Part shown: positions 30,847-41,430 of the stretch, one piece after another
How the letters are laid out: every line of letters begins with the position of its first letter
How positions within the stretch are numbered: the first letter of the stretch is position 1
Translations under genes and position numbers: made by a program
The notes under the pieces: generated by a model
Databases searched by the model: none
Seen by the model: only the letters and a program-made list of their open reading frames with translations
Told to the model about the DNA's origin: nothing
NCBI GenBank assembly: GCA_001936135.1
Contig: CP012811.1
Span: forward strand, 1 to 64,000
DNA from: Saccharomycopsis fibuligera x Saccharomycopsis cf. fibuligera
Taxonomy: Eukaryota; Ascomycota; Saccharomycetes; Ascoideales; Saccharomycopsidaceae
Direction of reading: 5' to 3'
DNA: 64,000 bases

Positions 30847-33800
30847 TTAGTCTCTGCGATTCAAAAAATAATCTGGTCGACTATACTTCACTTTGCTTCG
30901 TTCCTCATCATCAAGCTGATGAGTTTTTCTAAAGGCTTTCAACTCATCTATATGATAATGAAACAACTCTTGACTCGACAAATACTCAGATAACATTTCT
31001 TCATTCTCGTTCAAAATCATGAGAGCCTGCTCTTCAGTGAAATCAAACGGATACGGGAACACTTCTTCATCAGGAGAAGCATCAAACTGATAATCAGCAT
31101 TCGCTCCTGCCTTATTAATTTTCTTGACCTGTTTTTTCATGATACTTTGATTGTTTCCCACGTCATGTTTGGTAAATTTTTGGTCAGTTGGACAAGATTC
31201 ATTAAGAGTCTTGATATTATTTTCAAAAAACATATTCACCATACGAGCGGCATTATCAACATGAATCCAGCTTCCGATTTTTGGAATAAATATCTTAGAC
31301 TCGTAAAATGGTTTCTTCCATCTGATTTTATACTCATCTAATAATATTTGCTGATAGTTGTTCGGAACGTAAGCAACATGGCCTTCCATTAAAGTCTTTT
31401 TAAGTGGCAACAAATCTTTTGTTTCACTAAAATGGTTGTTGCGGCAATTGACAATCTTTAGTTTGAGATTTGCTTGGAGATTTCTAAATTTAGGCTTCGC
31501 TAAAAGTTTTTTGTAGCCTTCATTCTTAATAGTCTTTTTAAGCTCGGTGTAAAAATTTGCCTCTTTTTTCCAATCAAAAAATTTGCCTTTTTTCCAATTA
31601 AAACCCGTCAAATATTTTCCCGGTGTATTTGAGCCACTGAAGCTTATACCAGTAATGTCAACATAAAGCCCAGTTTTAGTATCAACAAATCTTGCGTCAA
31701 TGTTATTCTCACCATTTTCTTTGCTTCTATGTGTGATAGAGCTACCGCAATCTAAGAAATACAACCCGAGTCCATTGGTTGGATTTTCCAATATCAATGA
31801 CTGGTTGAATTTGAGGCAAAGCTTATTCAAATCTTTCACTGGCATTTGAACATCCAAATCAAAATCCCAAGGAAAATTTTGTGCATTAAAATACCAACTG
31901 AATAACGTACCATGTGCTAACCATGTTTTAAGCTCATATCTATTAGTGAAAAGAAGCCAGTTTTGCATCATGTGGGATAACACGTTTTGAGCATCAGCCT
32001 GAGGATGGTTCTTAGCAGTGAAAAATCTCCAATCAAAGTGAGCAGTATCAGGGCTGGGTTCTCCTTCATGCTCTGGCAATAATTTGATCTCATAAAAATA
32101 CTTGGGCACTTTGCTACTATCAGTTATTCCATTGGAATGTTTCACTGACTTGTAGTATTTGAACAAATTTCTTGAAATCTGAAGTGGGCTGTTATAATCG
32201 TTTGAATCCAAATTTTTTTCAAACTTTGTTTCGTATTGCAAATGCATTGGAACTTTATCACCCCAATGTGACCAGAAATGTGTCGAGGATGAGTCTTCTT
32301 CTGTCTTAACTTGTGAAGCTCTGGTGTGCATTCTCAATATCACATCTGCACTATCGACATTAACAAAAGAGTCATCATAGAGGTTAAGTTCATCTTTTGG
32401 TAATGTGTAGTCTATTATTTCATTAATCTCTTCGTCTGATTCAAAAACATGTGGTTCAGATAGAGTTCGCATAGAAAAGTTAGACAATAAGTCATGATAC
32501 AGTTCGAGAAAGTCTGTTTCGATATTGTCTTTGTTGGTTAAAAGACTTTGTATAGAATATTTCCCGGAATCTAATAGTTGAGTTTCGATGAATAAGTCCA
32601 TGAGGCCACTTTCTGCCAATCTTTCACTAACATTGGATGGCTTTTGATTGATTTTTATCTCATATGTGTCACTAGCATGATCTCCTGCCAAGAAAGTAAG
32701 CTTCAATGGTTTGATATTTTCGTTATTAATTCCTTTGTAGTTGTATAAGTAAGATTTACCATAAATTATGCGTTGTTTCATAGTTTGCTCATCAGTGATA
32801 CCATAGCGCACATTATAACCAAGGCCAGGTTGACTTTTTGCACCATTAGCACCAACCAAATCATTATAGGAGCTATTGGTGTTAAAATCTTCTGGTAAAT
32901 TCACAAAATCGTTGCATTCCCCGCTATCCTTTCTTTGAAGTATTTGCTTCACCTTTTCGGAATCGTAGTTATTAAGCTCAATACTAGCATCACGAACTAT
33001 TTGTAACGCATCATTTTTTATTTCTTTCTTTTCATTATCACCGTGTGGGAAATTTAAACTATAAAAATCATCAATGATTTGGATAAGATCTGTCTTCAAA
33101 TTGACACCTTTCTTGAATCTAAAGCAACTATTAACGTCTCTGTTGAATTCCCACAAAAACATTTCAAAGTTGTTCAATTCGAGCCCATTAGTCAGACGGT
33201 CTATTTTAAAACGGTCATCGAGAAATTCTTTAGTGGGCTCTCTGTCATAGTATATTGACATAATCCTTTTAGTAAAATTTTCGGGTAAATTCTGATGATT
33301 ATGCACTAGCCAATTAAAAAAAAAATTGAGCTTGATATCGTCATTCAAAGAACTTAAGTCAGCAAAATCATACCAACTGAATGGAAGAGATAAATTATCC
33401 AAGCTCAAAGTTGTGCTGGATTTTGCCTGCTTGCTTAAAAACTGAGAAACATATGACAAGTACACAGAAAGGGTTAACCTATAATCATGTTTGTATATCA
33501 AAGGCACGATTCTTTGAGCAACGATACAAGCATCATTTTGTTTCTTGCGTAACTTTTCAATTTCAGTTTTCAACTCCTCAGTCAATAAGCTATGTCTCTC
33601 ATGGTGGGGATCATCAAGCAAATTTATTAGATAGTTGTCGATAAAGTAAGAAGGTATTTTGACTTTTGTTTTGGCACTGTTAATTATATTAGCGAATGTC
33701 TCTTCTTTGACATTCTTTTTCGCGACTATTTGGGAGACCTTGTCATTAAAAGGCAACTTTGAGTTGTTGGATCTGGAGTTGAATATACTGAAATACTCCA

Positions 33801-34131
33801 CATCGGAGATATTCAGATTATAGTTTAATGTGGTTAAGTTGATTCTATGTGGATTGTCAAGCAATTTGTGAGTGTGACTAGTGGTCACATTGCTGGGTTT
33901 TGGAGAGGGTTTGGATGTTGGTTGGTTGTGGTATGTGGCGGCGATATTGCTATTGACATTAATCAAGCCTCCAATGGGCGATAAGGTGCCCATGAGGCTG
34001 GTATCCAGCGTTAGAGTGATGTAGTTGTAACATAATAAAAGAATGGTTGTAAAAAGTGAACAGTAGATGTATGGTTTTTTGGAAGACGACCATGAGCGCG
34101 TCAAGTACAGCTTCCAAGCGTCCTCCAACAT
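30847..34131 (-). CDS. Mnn4-like LicD-family mannan phosphorylation protein, copy 1
   Basis: The protein has 1094 residues. It looks like a type II Golgi membrane protein: a short basic cytosolic tail (MLEDAWKLYLTRSWSSSKKP), a transmembrane segment at about 20-42, then a long luminal part with many NxS/T sites. The LicD/fukutin-type domain begins near residue 735, with KTWLAHGTLFSWYFNAQNFP followed by WDFDLDVQMPV; the Asp pair of DFDLD is the expected metal-binding motif. VDITGISFSG and NCRNNHF-type motifs follow. Mnn4 proteins promote addition of mannosylphosphate to cell wall mannans in yeast and Candida. The Lys/Glu tail repeat of S. cerevisiae Mnn4 is absent. It is the upstream neighbour's paralogue, same strand. 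Candida species keep several Mnn4-like genes, so I give no symbol. Confidence 0.88.
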   Translation of the reverse strand: MLEDAWKLYLTRSWSSSKKPYIYCSLFTTILLLCYNYITLTLDTSLMGTLSPIGGLINVNSNIAATYHNQPTSKPSPKPSNVTTSHTHKLLDNPHRINLTTLNYNLNISDVEYFSIFNSRSNNSKLPFNDKVSQIVAKKNVKEETFANIINSAKTKVKIPSYFIDNYLINLLDDPHHERHSLLTEELKTEIEKLRKKQNDACIVAQRIVPLIYKHDYRLTLSVYLSYVSQFLSKQAKSSTTLSLDNLSLPFSWYDFADLSSLNDDIKLNFFFNWLVHNHQNLPENFTKRIMSIYYDREPTKEFLDDRFKIDRLTNGLELNNFEMFLWEFNRDVNSCFRFKKGVNLKTDLIQIIDDFYSLNFPHGDNEKKEIKNDALQIVRDASIELNNYDSEKVKQILQRKDSGECNDFVNLPEDFNTNSSYNDLVGANGAKSQPGLGYNVRYGITDEQTMKQRIIYGKSYLYNYKGINNENIKPLKLTFLAGDHASDTYEIKINQKPSNVSERLAESGLMDLFIETQLLDSGKYSIQSLLTNKDNIETDFLELYHDLLSNFSMRTLSEPHVFESDEEINEIIDYTLPKDELNLYDDSFVNVDSADVILRMHTRASQVKTEEDSSSTHFWSHWGDKVPMHLQYETKFEKNLDSNDYNSPLQISRNLFKYYKSVKHSNGITDSSKVPKYFYEIKLLPEHEGEPSPDTAHFDWRFFTAKNHPQADAQNVLSHMMQNWLLFTNRYELKTWLAHGTLFSWYFNAQNFPWDFDLDVQMPVKDLNKLCLKFNQSLILENPTNGLGLYFLDCGSSITHRSKENGENNIDARFVDTKTGLYVDITGISFSGSNTPGKYLTGFNWKKGKFFDWKKEANFYTELKKTIKNEGYKKLLAKPKFRNLQANLKLKIVNCRNNHFSETKDLLPLKKTLMEGHVAYVPNNYQQILLDEYKIRWKKPFYESKIFIPKIGSWIHVDNAARMVNMFFENNIKTLNESCPTDQKFTKHDVGNNQSIMKKQVKKINKAGANADYQFDASPDEEVFPYPFDFTEEQALMILNENEEMLSEYLSSQELFHYHIDELKAFRKTHQLDDEERSKVKYSRPDYFLNRRD

Positions 34132-35943
34132 TTTTACCTCAATACTGCGAAAAAGTGATACCTACCTTATATCTTCATAGAAGAAGAAAAAGGCCAAATT
34201 TTGAATTCAAAAACAAGCTTTTAAAAGGAGAAACAGCTTTGAAGTTCCCCCCAGCTGCTGCTGAGTGCTGCGGAAATCACCGGCATTTTCTGTATGTGGC
34301 TTTGCTGCAGGGTATAATGTCATGTGATCTAGCAGAAGCCGAAATGGCATAAAAAGAGTGAAATTAAGTCGCTTATTGATTCAATTGATGATACGCAGGT
34401 CTGGTTTTAATGCACAAGATGCAGGTAAATACGTAAATTGCAGCCCGACACGAGGCGCAGCAAATGCTGCTATTTTCTGACTAATTGCCGTTGGTCTCAG
34501 GAGCAAATTAATAGATCGATCTAGAATTAAAATTCTATAGGTCGGCATACTAGTATAGTCAATCAGGAGTTCATGGTAGATCATTTGTGTTGCATATTGA
34601 AGGTACACTTATTGCAACTACTTGAGTTGGACAGGAACTGTATCTTAACTTTTTAGTGTTGAAGTTTGCCAAAAAAAATTTCTGAACCAGTTGGAAATGT
34701 AGATGTTCAAAAGTTTCTATTATGTGGCTGCCACATATCCGAACCTATCATAAACGTTTTCATGAGTAGCGAATTAAAGTTAAAACTCTTAATTATAATC
34801 AACCTTTCTATAAAAAATAGTTTTTGGTTTGAATAGATTGTAAACTTGCCGCACTGCCGCAAATATTGTAAGTTTTGCTGATATAGCTAGATACTGACTG
34901 AAAGCATCAAAGTTTTGAACAAATTGGAACTGAGCATTAACATTGATTTGTAATTGAGCAAGATTTCGAAACATTAACATAAAAAACAAAAAAATTTCTA
35001 TATTCATGCACGGCGTATTATTGCAAAATTTTTGTAAGAAGCTTATTACTTAAAAATTTTAAACCATTATAACTTAGGTAACGTATCTGTTATCCAGAAT
35101 ATAAGAGCATTATAGTTACAGAAAAAAAAATTTTTAAAAAAAAATTTGATAAAACAGAGAGGCCATCAGGTAGACAATAAGTATGTTTAATTTTTAAATT
35201 TGAAACTACTAAAGGTTTATTTAGTCAGTTAAGCATAATAAATATAATATATATCAAATACGTCAAATATATCTAAGAAAATTTCTGTACTCATTCAAAG
35301 TCTAAGGATTCTATACTATAAGCACCGAGGGAGGACATATTATAACCTCCTTAATTGTCAAAATGCCAAAATTTGCAGTTTTATATGAACACAGTCTATA
35401 TTCTGTAGCACTAAAACCCGCCTAGTGAAGCTTAACAGATTAGCATATTCTACTCGATTCTCCGAAATTATAAATATTTCACTGCTATTGTCTGATGTGC
35501 GTGCCTTAATCGAACAATAATCCAGGGTTCTAGCAATGTTGTGCAAATACCAGGCACCTTGGTTGCACCATATGATATTCACATGCAATGCCCCCTCCTG
35601 TAGGTCTAATATTTTTTTTTACGCGTCAACAAAGCTCGGCATGCATTTGAGTAACATGGACAAACGTGAATAACATTTGCATAAAATGGAAGCTATACTT
35701 AATCGAGAAACAAAGCAAAATAAATCGAGCAACTAAACGAACGTAAAAACAAGGACAATAAATGCAAAAGAGAAAAAAAAACAGAAAGATAAAGATACAA
35801 CTATAATGCAGAATATGGAATACGAGTGAAGGCGAAATGTGTTGAGACAGAATTGAACAGAACTGAAGTGAAAAAACAAAAAGTAAAAACGAAAAACAGA
35901 AACAAAAACAAAAAAAGAAAATGTAGAACAAAAGCAAATGTAA

Positions 35944-35987
<44 letters not shown>

Positions 35988-36030
35988 AGCAAAAGGAGCG
36001 GTTAAAGAGAGTTAATGACATTACTAAAAT
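34132..36030. other. Spacer between the two Mnn4-like genes
   Basis: 1.9 kb without a supported gene. The first part is the promoter of copy 1. At 35620-36000 the plus strand is nearly all A with some G and C, ending in a run of 39 A at 35947-35985 just past the stop of copy 2. The Phe-rich minus-strand frames there are artefacts of this composition. Confidence 0.6.
35947..35985 (+). repeat. Homopolymer of 39 A
   Basis: An uninterrupted run of 39 A, 45 bases past the stop of the minus-strand gene, so it would be a U-tract in its 3' UTR. Length in an assembly may be inexact. Confidence 0.9.
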
Positions 36031-39000
36031 CTACTCCTCGAGTACCCTATGCAATAGATAATCTTGTCTCATATAATTAATTGAATCTCTATCATCATCA
36101 GTAAGCCCTTTTGATTCTTGAAACAATGACAATTCTTTCATATGATAATCTAGCAAATCTTTACTTAGCAAATACTCATTAAGTTGTTCTTTGTCATCAC
36201 TCAAAATCATCAATGCTTGCTCTTGAGAGAAATTGAAAGGATACGGGTACTCCATATTAGGATATGCTTCAAAAACATATGACTGCAATCTTCCAGCTGA
36301 ATGAAGATCTTTGAACTGTTGTTCTAGTTGATTATTAAACTTGTTTAAATCTTCTTGAGTATACTTATTATCGTCAGGTGATGATTTATTGATGGTGTCA
36401 AAGTTAATCCCTATGAATCTTCTGATAATGTTATGGGCTGTATCTTCTTGAATCCAGTTTCCTAGTTTGGGAACAAAAATTTTGGAGTTGAAAAACGGTT
36501 TCCGCCATTTATCCTTGTATTCATCAAAAAGGATTGATTCGTAGTTGTTTGGCACGTAAGCTATACCACCTTCCATCAAGGTTTTGCGAAGCGGTAGAAG
36601 TTTATCCATTTGAATGAAATGATTATTGCGGCAATTTACAATTTTCAACTTGAGATTGCATTGAAGATTCTTGAACATGGGTTTTTCTAAAAGCAATTTA
36701 TACCCTTCATTAAACCTTATGTTTCTCAAGGTTGAATAAAACTTTCGTTCTCTTTTATAATCACGAAATTTGCCGGTATTCCAATCAATTTCGGTCAAGT
36801 ATCGATCTGGAGTCTTGGAGCCACTGTAACTTATTCCTGTAATATCGATGTAGAAACCGGTTTTAGTATCAACCAATCTTGCATCAATATTATTTTTACC
36901 GTTTTCTTTACTTCTATGGGTAATGGAACTACCGCAATCCAAAAAGTATAAACCAAGACCGTTTGTTGGACTTTCCATTACCAACGATTGATTAAATCTA
37001 AGACAAAGCTTGTTCAAATCTTTCACTGGCATTTGCACGTCCATGTCGAGATCCCAGGGGAAATTTTTGGCGTTAAAATACCAGCTGAATAAGGTGCCAT
37101 GAGCTAGCCAGGTCTTGAGCTGGTATTTGTTTGTTAAAAGGAGCCAATTTTGCATCAAGTGGGATAAGGTGTTTTGAACTTCGTGTTTTTCATAAGCGCT
37201 ATCGGTAAAGAATCGCCAATCATAATGGCCAGTGTTAGGACTTCGTTTTCCTGGTTTTTCTGGTAATAATCTGACTTCAAAAAAATACTTTGGGACTTTC
37301 TTAATATCAACAAATCCGTTAGAAAACTTAACCGACTTGTAATACTTGAACAAGTTTCTAGAGAGTCTCAGAGGATTTTGAAATTCACTAGAATTCAAGT
37401 TTTCTCTGAATAAGTTTTCATAAACCATGTCTGTTGGCAAACTTTCTGCTTCATTTAAGTTCTGTTGGAGCTTTGTCTTTGTCTGCTTGAACTTTTCATT
37501 TGGAACTCTTGAGTGAAACTTTAAAATGACATCAGCGCTGTCTATATTAACAAAAGAATCATCATAAAGCTCAAACTCATTTTTCGGCTGGGTATAATCA
37601 ATGAGTGTGTTAATTTCATCTTCCGACTCAAACTCCTTCAAAGTTTCGAGAGTCTGCAGTGGATATTTTGTTGTCAAATCACTATATTGATCAAGAAAAT
37701 CAACATAAATATTATCTTTTTCCTCTAATAACGTTTCAAGGGTATAGTTGCCAGAGTTGAGTAAAATGTTTGAGATATAACTGTCAACTAATCCACTTTC
37801 TGTTAATCTTTCACTATGCTTTGATGAAAATTGATTAATCTTGAACTCATAAACATTTTCAGCTTTATCGCCGCCCAATAAGGTTATTTTTAATGGCCTG
37901 ATATCTTCATCATTAATACCATTGTAATTATAAAGGTAAGACTTGGCGTACATGAGCCTCTGAGTCAAGTGAAATTTGTCTCTTGTACCATGGTGTACGT
38001 TGTATCCAAGTGGTGGTTGAAATGTACCTTTGTCGCTCAAAAAATCAGAAAAAGAAACTTTTATGGTTTCAGGTAACTGGTCATAATCTTTGCAAGTTAA
38101 ACCGTCATTTCGTTGTAAGATTTGTTTAGTCTTTTCAGGATCACGCGGTTTTTTGATATCTGTATCAATAACCATTTGCAAATTAGCATTTTCAATTTTG
38201 TCGTTTTTAGCATCAAGATGAGGAAAATTGAAGCGATAAAGGTCCTCTATCAACCTAATCAAACCAACACTCATATCATCAGTTTTGACAAAGGTTGTAC
38301 AGCTATTGATCTCTCTATTGAATTCTCGTAGAAACATTTCAAAATTATTCAAAGTAAAGCCCTCAGTTTCGCGATCCTTGTTGAAACGCTCATTTAAAAA
38401 TGATTCAGTAGGATCCTCATCATAGTAAAGTGACATCAATTTCTTTTGAAACTTCTCTGGTAAACTTTGATGGTTATCCACTAGCCAACTGACAAAAAAA
38501 TGGAGCTTGATGTCTTCATTGATAACGCTCAAATCAGTAAAATCGTACCAATTGAAAGGAAGAGACAAGTCTTCCAAATTTAAAGGGCCTTCTGTGTTTG
38601 CTTGTTTTGACAAATGGTGATTAACATGAGCTAAATATATGACCAAAGTGAACCTATAGTCTTGCTTATACACCAACGGTAGAAACCTGTCAGTCACTGT
38701 GCATGATCCGTACTTTTTCTTACGCAATTTAGTGATTTTTGCCTTCAATTCTTCGGATAGTTGGTGATTCTGATTATCTAGCACACCGAGTAAATAGTTT
38801 TCGATAAAAAATGAGGGTATTTTGACTTTTGATTTATCGTGGCTAACAAAGTTGCCAAAACTTTCTTCCTTGACGGTATTTTTCATGGCAATTTTGGCTA
38901 ATTTGTCCTTTAACGGCTCTCGGAAAGCGCTGGATCTTGGATTAAAGACGCTGTAAAAGTCTTGAGGGCTAACATCTTGTAAAACATTCACTTCGCTAAG

Positions 39001-39276
39001 ATTGAATCTCTGTTGGTCTTCAAGGAACTTATCTTGAAAAGTGGAAAGCTGGTAGTGAGAAGGTGACTTAGACGCCAGCAGCAGCAAAGGCGGCTTGTGG
39101 TCGTGTGCAGGGCTGCTATTGTTAATAGCGATGGGAGAAATGAAGCCAGTGTCTCGGACAAGGACAAAGTAGTTGTAGCATAAAATGACAGTGGCAGCGA
39201 ATAATAAGCCGTAGAAATAGCGCATCCTTGAGTATACCCCAAGCCGCCGTAGGTGGTACTTGAGAATCAGGAGCAT
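36031..39276 (-). CDS. Mnn4-like LicD-family mannan phosphorylation protein, copy 2
   Basis: The protein has 1081 residues, clearly paralogous to the neighbouring copy along its whole length. A short cytosolic tail, a hydrophobic segment near residues 22-41 (YGLLFAATVILCYNYFVL), a luminal stem and the LicD domain from about residue 725 are visible. KTWLAHGTLFSWYFNAKNFP is followed by WDLDMDVQMPV, so the Asp residues of the metal motif are kept (DLDMD against DFDLD). The domain is the best conserved part, while the stem has drifted. An alternative start is Met18 (MRYFYGLL), which would still leave the anchor. The role is inferred as for copy 1: mannosylphosphate transfer to wall mannan in the Golgi. 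The tandem arrangement suggests local duplication, old by the level of divergence. Confidence 0.88.
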   Translation of the reverse strand: MLLILKYHLRRLGVYSRMRYFYGLLFAATVILCYNYFVLVRDTGFISPIAINNSSPAHDHKPPLLLLASKSPSHYQLSTFQDKFLEDQQRFNLSEVNVLQDVSPQDFYSVFNPRSSAFREPLKDKLAKIAMKNTVKEESFGNFVSHDKSKVKIPSFFIENYLLGVLDNQNHQLSEELKAKITKLRKKKYGSCTVTDRFLPLVYKQDYRFTLVIYLAHVNHHLSKQANTEGPLNLEDLSLPFNWYDFTDLSVINEDIKLHFFVSWLVDNHQSLPEKFQKKLMSLYYDEDPTESFLNERFNKDRETEGFTLNNFEMFLREFNREINSCTTFVKTDDMSVGLIRLIEDLYRFNFPHLDAKNDKIENANLQMVIDTDIKKPRDPEKTKQILQRNDGLTCKDYDQLPETIKVSFSDFLSDKGTFQPPLGYNVHHGTRDKFHLTQRLMYAKSYLYNYNGINDEDIRPLKITLLGGDKAENVYEFKINQFSSKHSERLTESGLVDSYISNILLNSGNYTLETLLEEKDNIYVDFLDQYSDLTTKYPLQTLETLKEFESEDEINTLIDYTQPKNEFELYDDSFVNIDSADVILKFHSRVPNEKFKQTKTKLQQNLNEAESLPTDMVYENLFRENLNSSEFQNPLRLSRNLFKYYKSVKFSNGFVDIKKVPKYFFEVRLLPEKPGKRSPNTGHYDWRFFTDSAYEKHEVQNTLSHLMQNWLLLTNKYQLKTWLAHGTLFSWYFNAKNFPWDLDMDVQMPVKDLNKLCLRFNQSLVMESPTNGLGLYFLDCGSSITHRSKENGKNNIDARLVDTKTGFYIDITGISYSGSKTPDRYLTEIDWNTGKFRDYKRERKFYSTLRNIRFNEGYKLLLEKPMFKNLQCNLKLKIVNCRNNHFIQMDKLLPLRKTLMEGGIAYVPNNYESILFDEYKDKWRKPFFNSKIFVPKLGNWIQEDTAHNIIRRFIGINFDTINKSSPDDNKYTQEDLNKFNNQLEQQFKDLHSAGRLQSYVFEAYPNMEYPYPFNFSQEQALMILSDDKEQLNEYLLSKDLLDYHMKELSLFQESKGLTDDDRDSINYMRQDYLLHRVLEE

Positions 39277-39993
39277 TTTCTTATGGATGGATAGATGGAT
39301 GGATGCTGAAGATTTTTGGCCATGAAAAGGCCGTAATAAAAAGATATCTCAAGTGGGATCGAGGGCCTTTATTGCTGCTTTGGCTATTCTGTTTTTCGTC
39401 AAATAGTATGGTCACATGACTTAGTGGCTTTGGCGTTTGATTGTCTCACGGACCTCGGCAATTGAAAAGCCTTGGCACGCGTTGTTTCTATTATGCACCC
39501 TGCTGTCTGGTGGTGCTGCTGGAAAAAAAAAAAAAAAAAAAAGGCAGAAATTGGGCAGGGTAAGAAAAGGAGCTAATATATATATATATACCACCTTTAT
39601 GGATAAGACCTGCGTGTACTTTGGCTAGTATATCCAAAAACAGCAATCTCAAAGCGCGTATACAAGAATTCCCATGTCTTTGGCAGGCAGACCCCCTCAC
39701 ACCCCTAGAGTTCAGCGAGTATGATCCACAGTTCCGTACTGAGAGCTATAGTGGATAGAGAGAAGCAACAGCTGTTTAGCAGTGTAGCCGAGCAGTGTGT
39801 TCGTACGGATCTTCTCGGGCATTTGAGCCATTCATGCATGCTTCAGAAGTGCCAGTAGACATTGGCATCTACAGGTTTTATACTGCTTTCTCCAGAACAT
39901 CGTGTATTATTATTGATTGTATACTTCTGTTGCGTTCCGCAACTGTCTCAAAGCGCCGAAGCTTTCTTTATTGCTAGAAATCCTCCGAAGCAC
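39277..39993. other. Spacer with simple repeats
   Basis: 717 bases. It holds a GGAT/GATA-type tetramer run at 39285-39306, a run of 20 A at 39523-39542 and an AT dinucleotide run at 39575-39590. No gene is seen. Confidence 0.7.
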
Positions 39994-40774
39994 TTAGGCA
40001 CCCCAGCCAACAACATGAGCATGACGAGCACCGTAGAACAATTCTGGGCCTGGTGGTGGCGGCAAGTCGCTGTGACTGTGTTGATGGTAGGCGTAAGCGC
40101 CCACTGCGGCCACCCCTGCGACAGCAAGTCCTACTCCGGCGGTTGTACTGCCGTCTACGCCAAAGGGACGACTACCACTTTGTGATGATGATACTGGACC
40201 TTGATACGCTGACTTGCTGTCTTCCTCCGACAAGCTCAACTTGGCCATGTTGAGATTATTGACCTCATTGTATGATGGTGGTGGTCCATCATATTTACTG
40301 CTGCTGTCATAACCAAATTGCTGCTCATATTGTGATGTTGTTTGGTAGAGCGTGCTTTGTTGAACCATGTGGGAACTTGTATCAGCGCTTGCGTTCAAAG
40401 TAGCAGCCTGTGATGACAGCGACGTGTGTTGGTGATGCTGTTGATATGATGGCGCCAAATGGGAAGGCAGCGATACTGTCTTTGGAGGTTCCCAGCTTGA
40501 CTCGCCAGTAGCGGTATTCACATAGTAGTAGGTTTGATATCTAAGGGTTAACTGTTAGTGTTTGAACTATCGAGCCTGTTAAATTTGTTCAAATTGCTCA
40601 CTCTTGTTTTATTTTATTTTAATCATGTTGTACACAAGACGACTGACTGCACAATAAAAAAGAGGTCAAACCAGATTTGGAAAAAAATACATAATTGGGT
40701 ACCTACTCTGTGTCAAACTGGGCAACATATCCCGGAGGAAGTTCTGGGTGCGGTGGACGGCTACTATAAAACAT
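39994..40774 (-). CDS. WWM1: Wwm1-like WW-domain protein, two exons
   Basis: Exon 1 is 40707-40774 and exon 2 is 39994-40540, giving 204 residues. Splicing yields an N-terminal WW domain: PELPPGYVAQFDTEYQTYYY, then VNTATGESSWEPP. The aromatic triplet and second Trp are present, but the first Trp is Tyr. A Gln/Ser-rich middle follows with a PPPSY (PPxY) motif near residues 107-111, a ligand for WW domains of Rsp5-type ligases. Then comes a small Gly/Ala/Val hydrophobic segment (TAGVGLAVAGVAAVGAYAY) and a His/Pro-rich end. Order and length resemble S. cerevisiae Wwm1, a metacaspase-interacting WW protein, which also has a Gly-rich hydrophobic stretch. Without the intron the frame would start at a GTG inside the WW domain. 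It is divergent from RPA190. Confidence 0.8.
40541..40706 (-). other. Spliceosomal intron of the WW-domain gene
   Basis: A 166-base intron with the uncommon donor GTAGGT (40706-40701), a CACTAAC branch site at 40560-40554 and an acceptor TTAG ending at 40541. It interrupts the WW domain between its first and second strands; the joined frame encodes DTEYQTYYY without a gap. Confidence 0.8.
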
Positions 40775-41430
40775 GGCTATAGTTTATTTGTTTGACTGTT
40801 CGTTGTTTAGTATTCGATGATGGTAGGTGTCAAAGGCGTCTAGCTAATCTGATTTGTCTTGTACTTCCTTTTTATTTACTTTTTTCTCTTGCCTGGAAAT
40901 TTGCCGCCTCTTGCGACAGAATCACGGTACCACTGACCAGTAGCTATATTATAGGATTCATGAACTCAAACTCGACTGTCCTTAATTTAAACATTCATTT
41001 CAAACACTTTATTACAATGATAAGTACTCAAAAATTCATTGCTTCAAGTCATATTTTTATCTACCGCAGAACACACAGGCAAAGCACCTGCCCTCCGGTC
41101 GTTGAGGCTTTTCTATTATAGACGTCAAAAGAGTATGCATAAAAACGTGCACAGCTGCATAGATACGCGTATATCATAAACTCATCTCTTACCCGAACAC
41201 GCGTGAAATTTTTTTAATTATTTTTTTTTTTTTTTTTGTTTCCGCAGAGGAAAAAAAAAATTTTTTTTTCACTGTTTTACTTTTATTTTTACTTTTTTGA
41301 TATTGAAGATCTATTCTGCATCCATCATCAATCTCATCAACGAATCCAATAACCTGGAGCATCCCAACAGAGCCTTGTACTCGTATTTAACTATTCAAGT
41401 AACAGCAAAAACAGGCCGGCTCCAACAAGG
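40775..41430. promoter_or_regulatory. Divergent promoter of WWM1 and RPA190
   Basis: 656 bases between divergent ATGs. Poly-T and A-then-T runs at 41214-41270 include an AAAAATTTTT core like the RRPE element of ribosome-biogenesis genes. CTCATCAA near 41333 resembles part of a PAC element (GATGAG). Both elements are known upstream of yeast Pol I subunit genes, but matches this simple are weak evidence. Confidence 0.4.

Noticed and set aside
35626-36021. Phe-rich minus-strand frames
   Set aside because: Produced by the poly-A and A-rich tract downstream of the second Mnn4-like gene.
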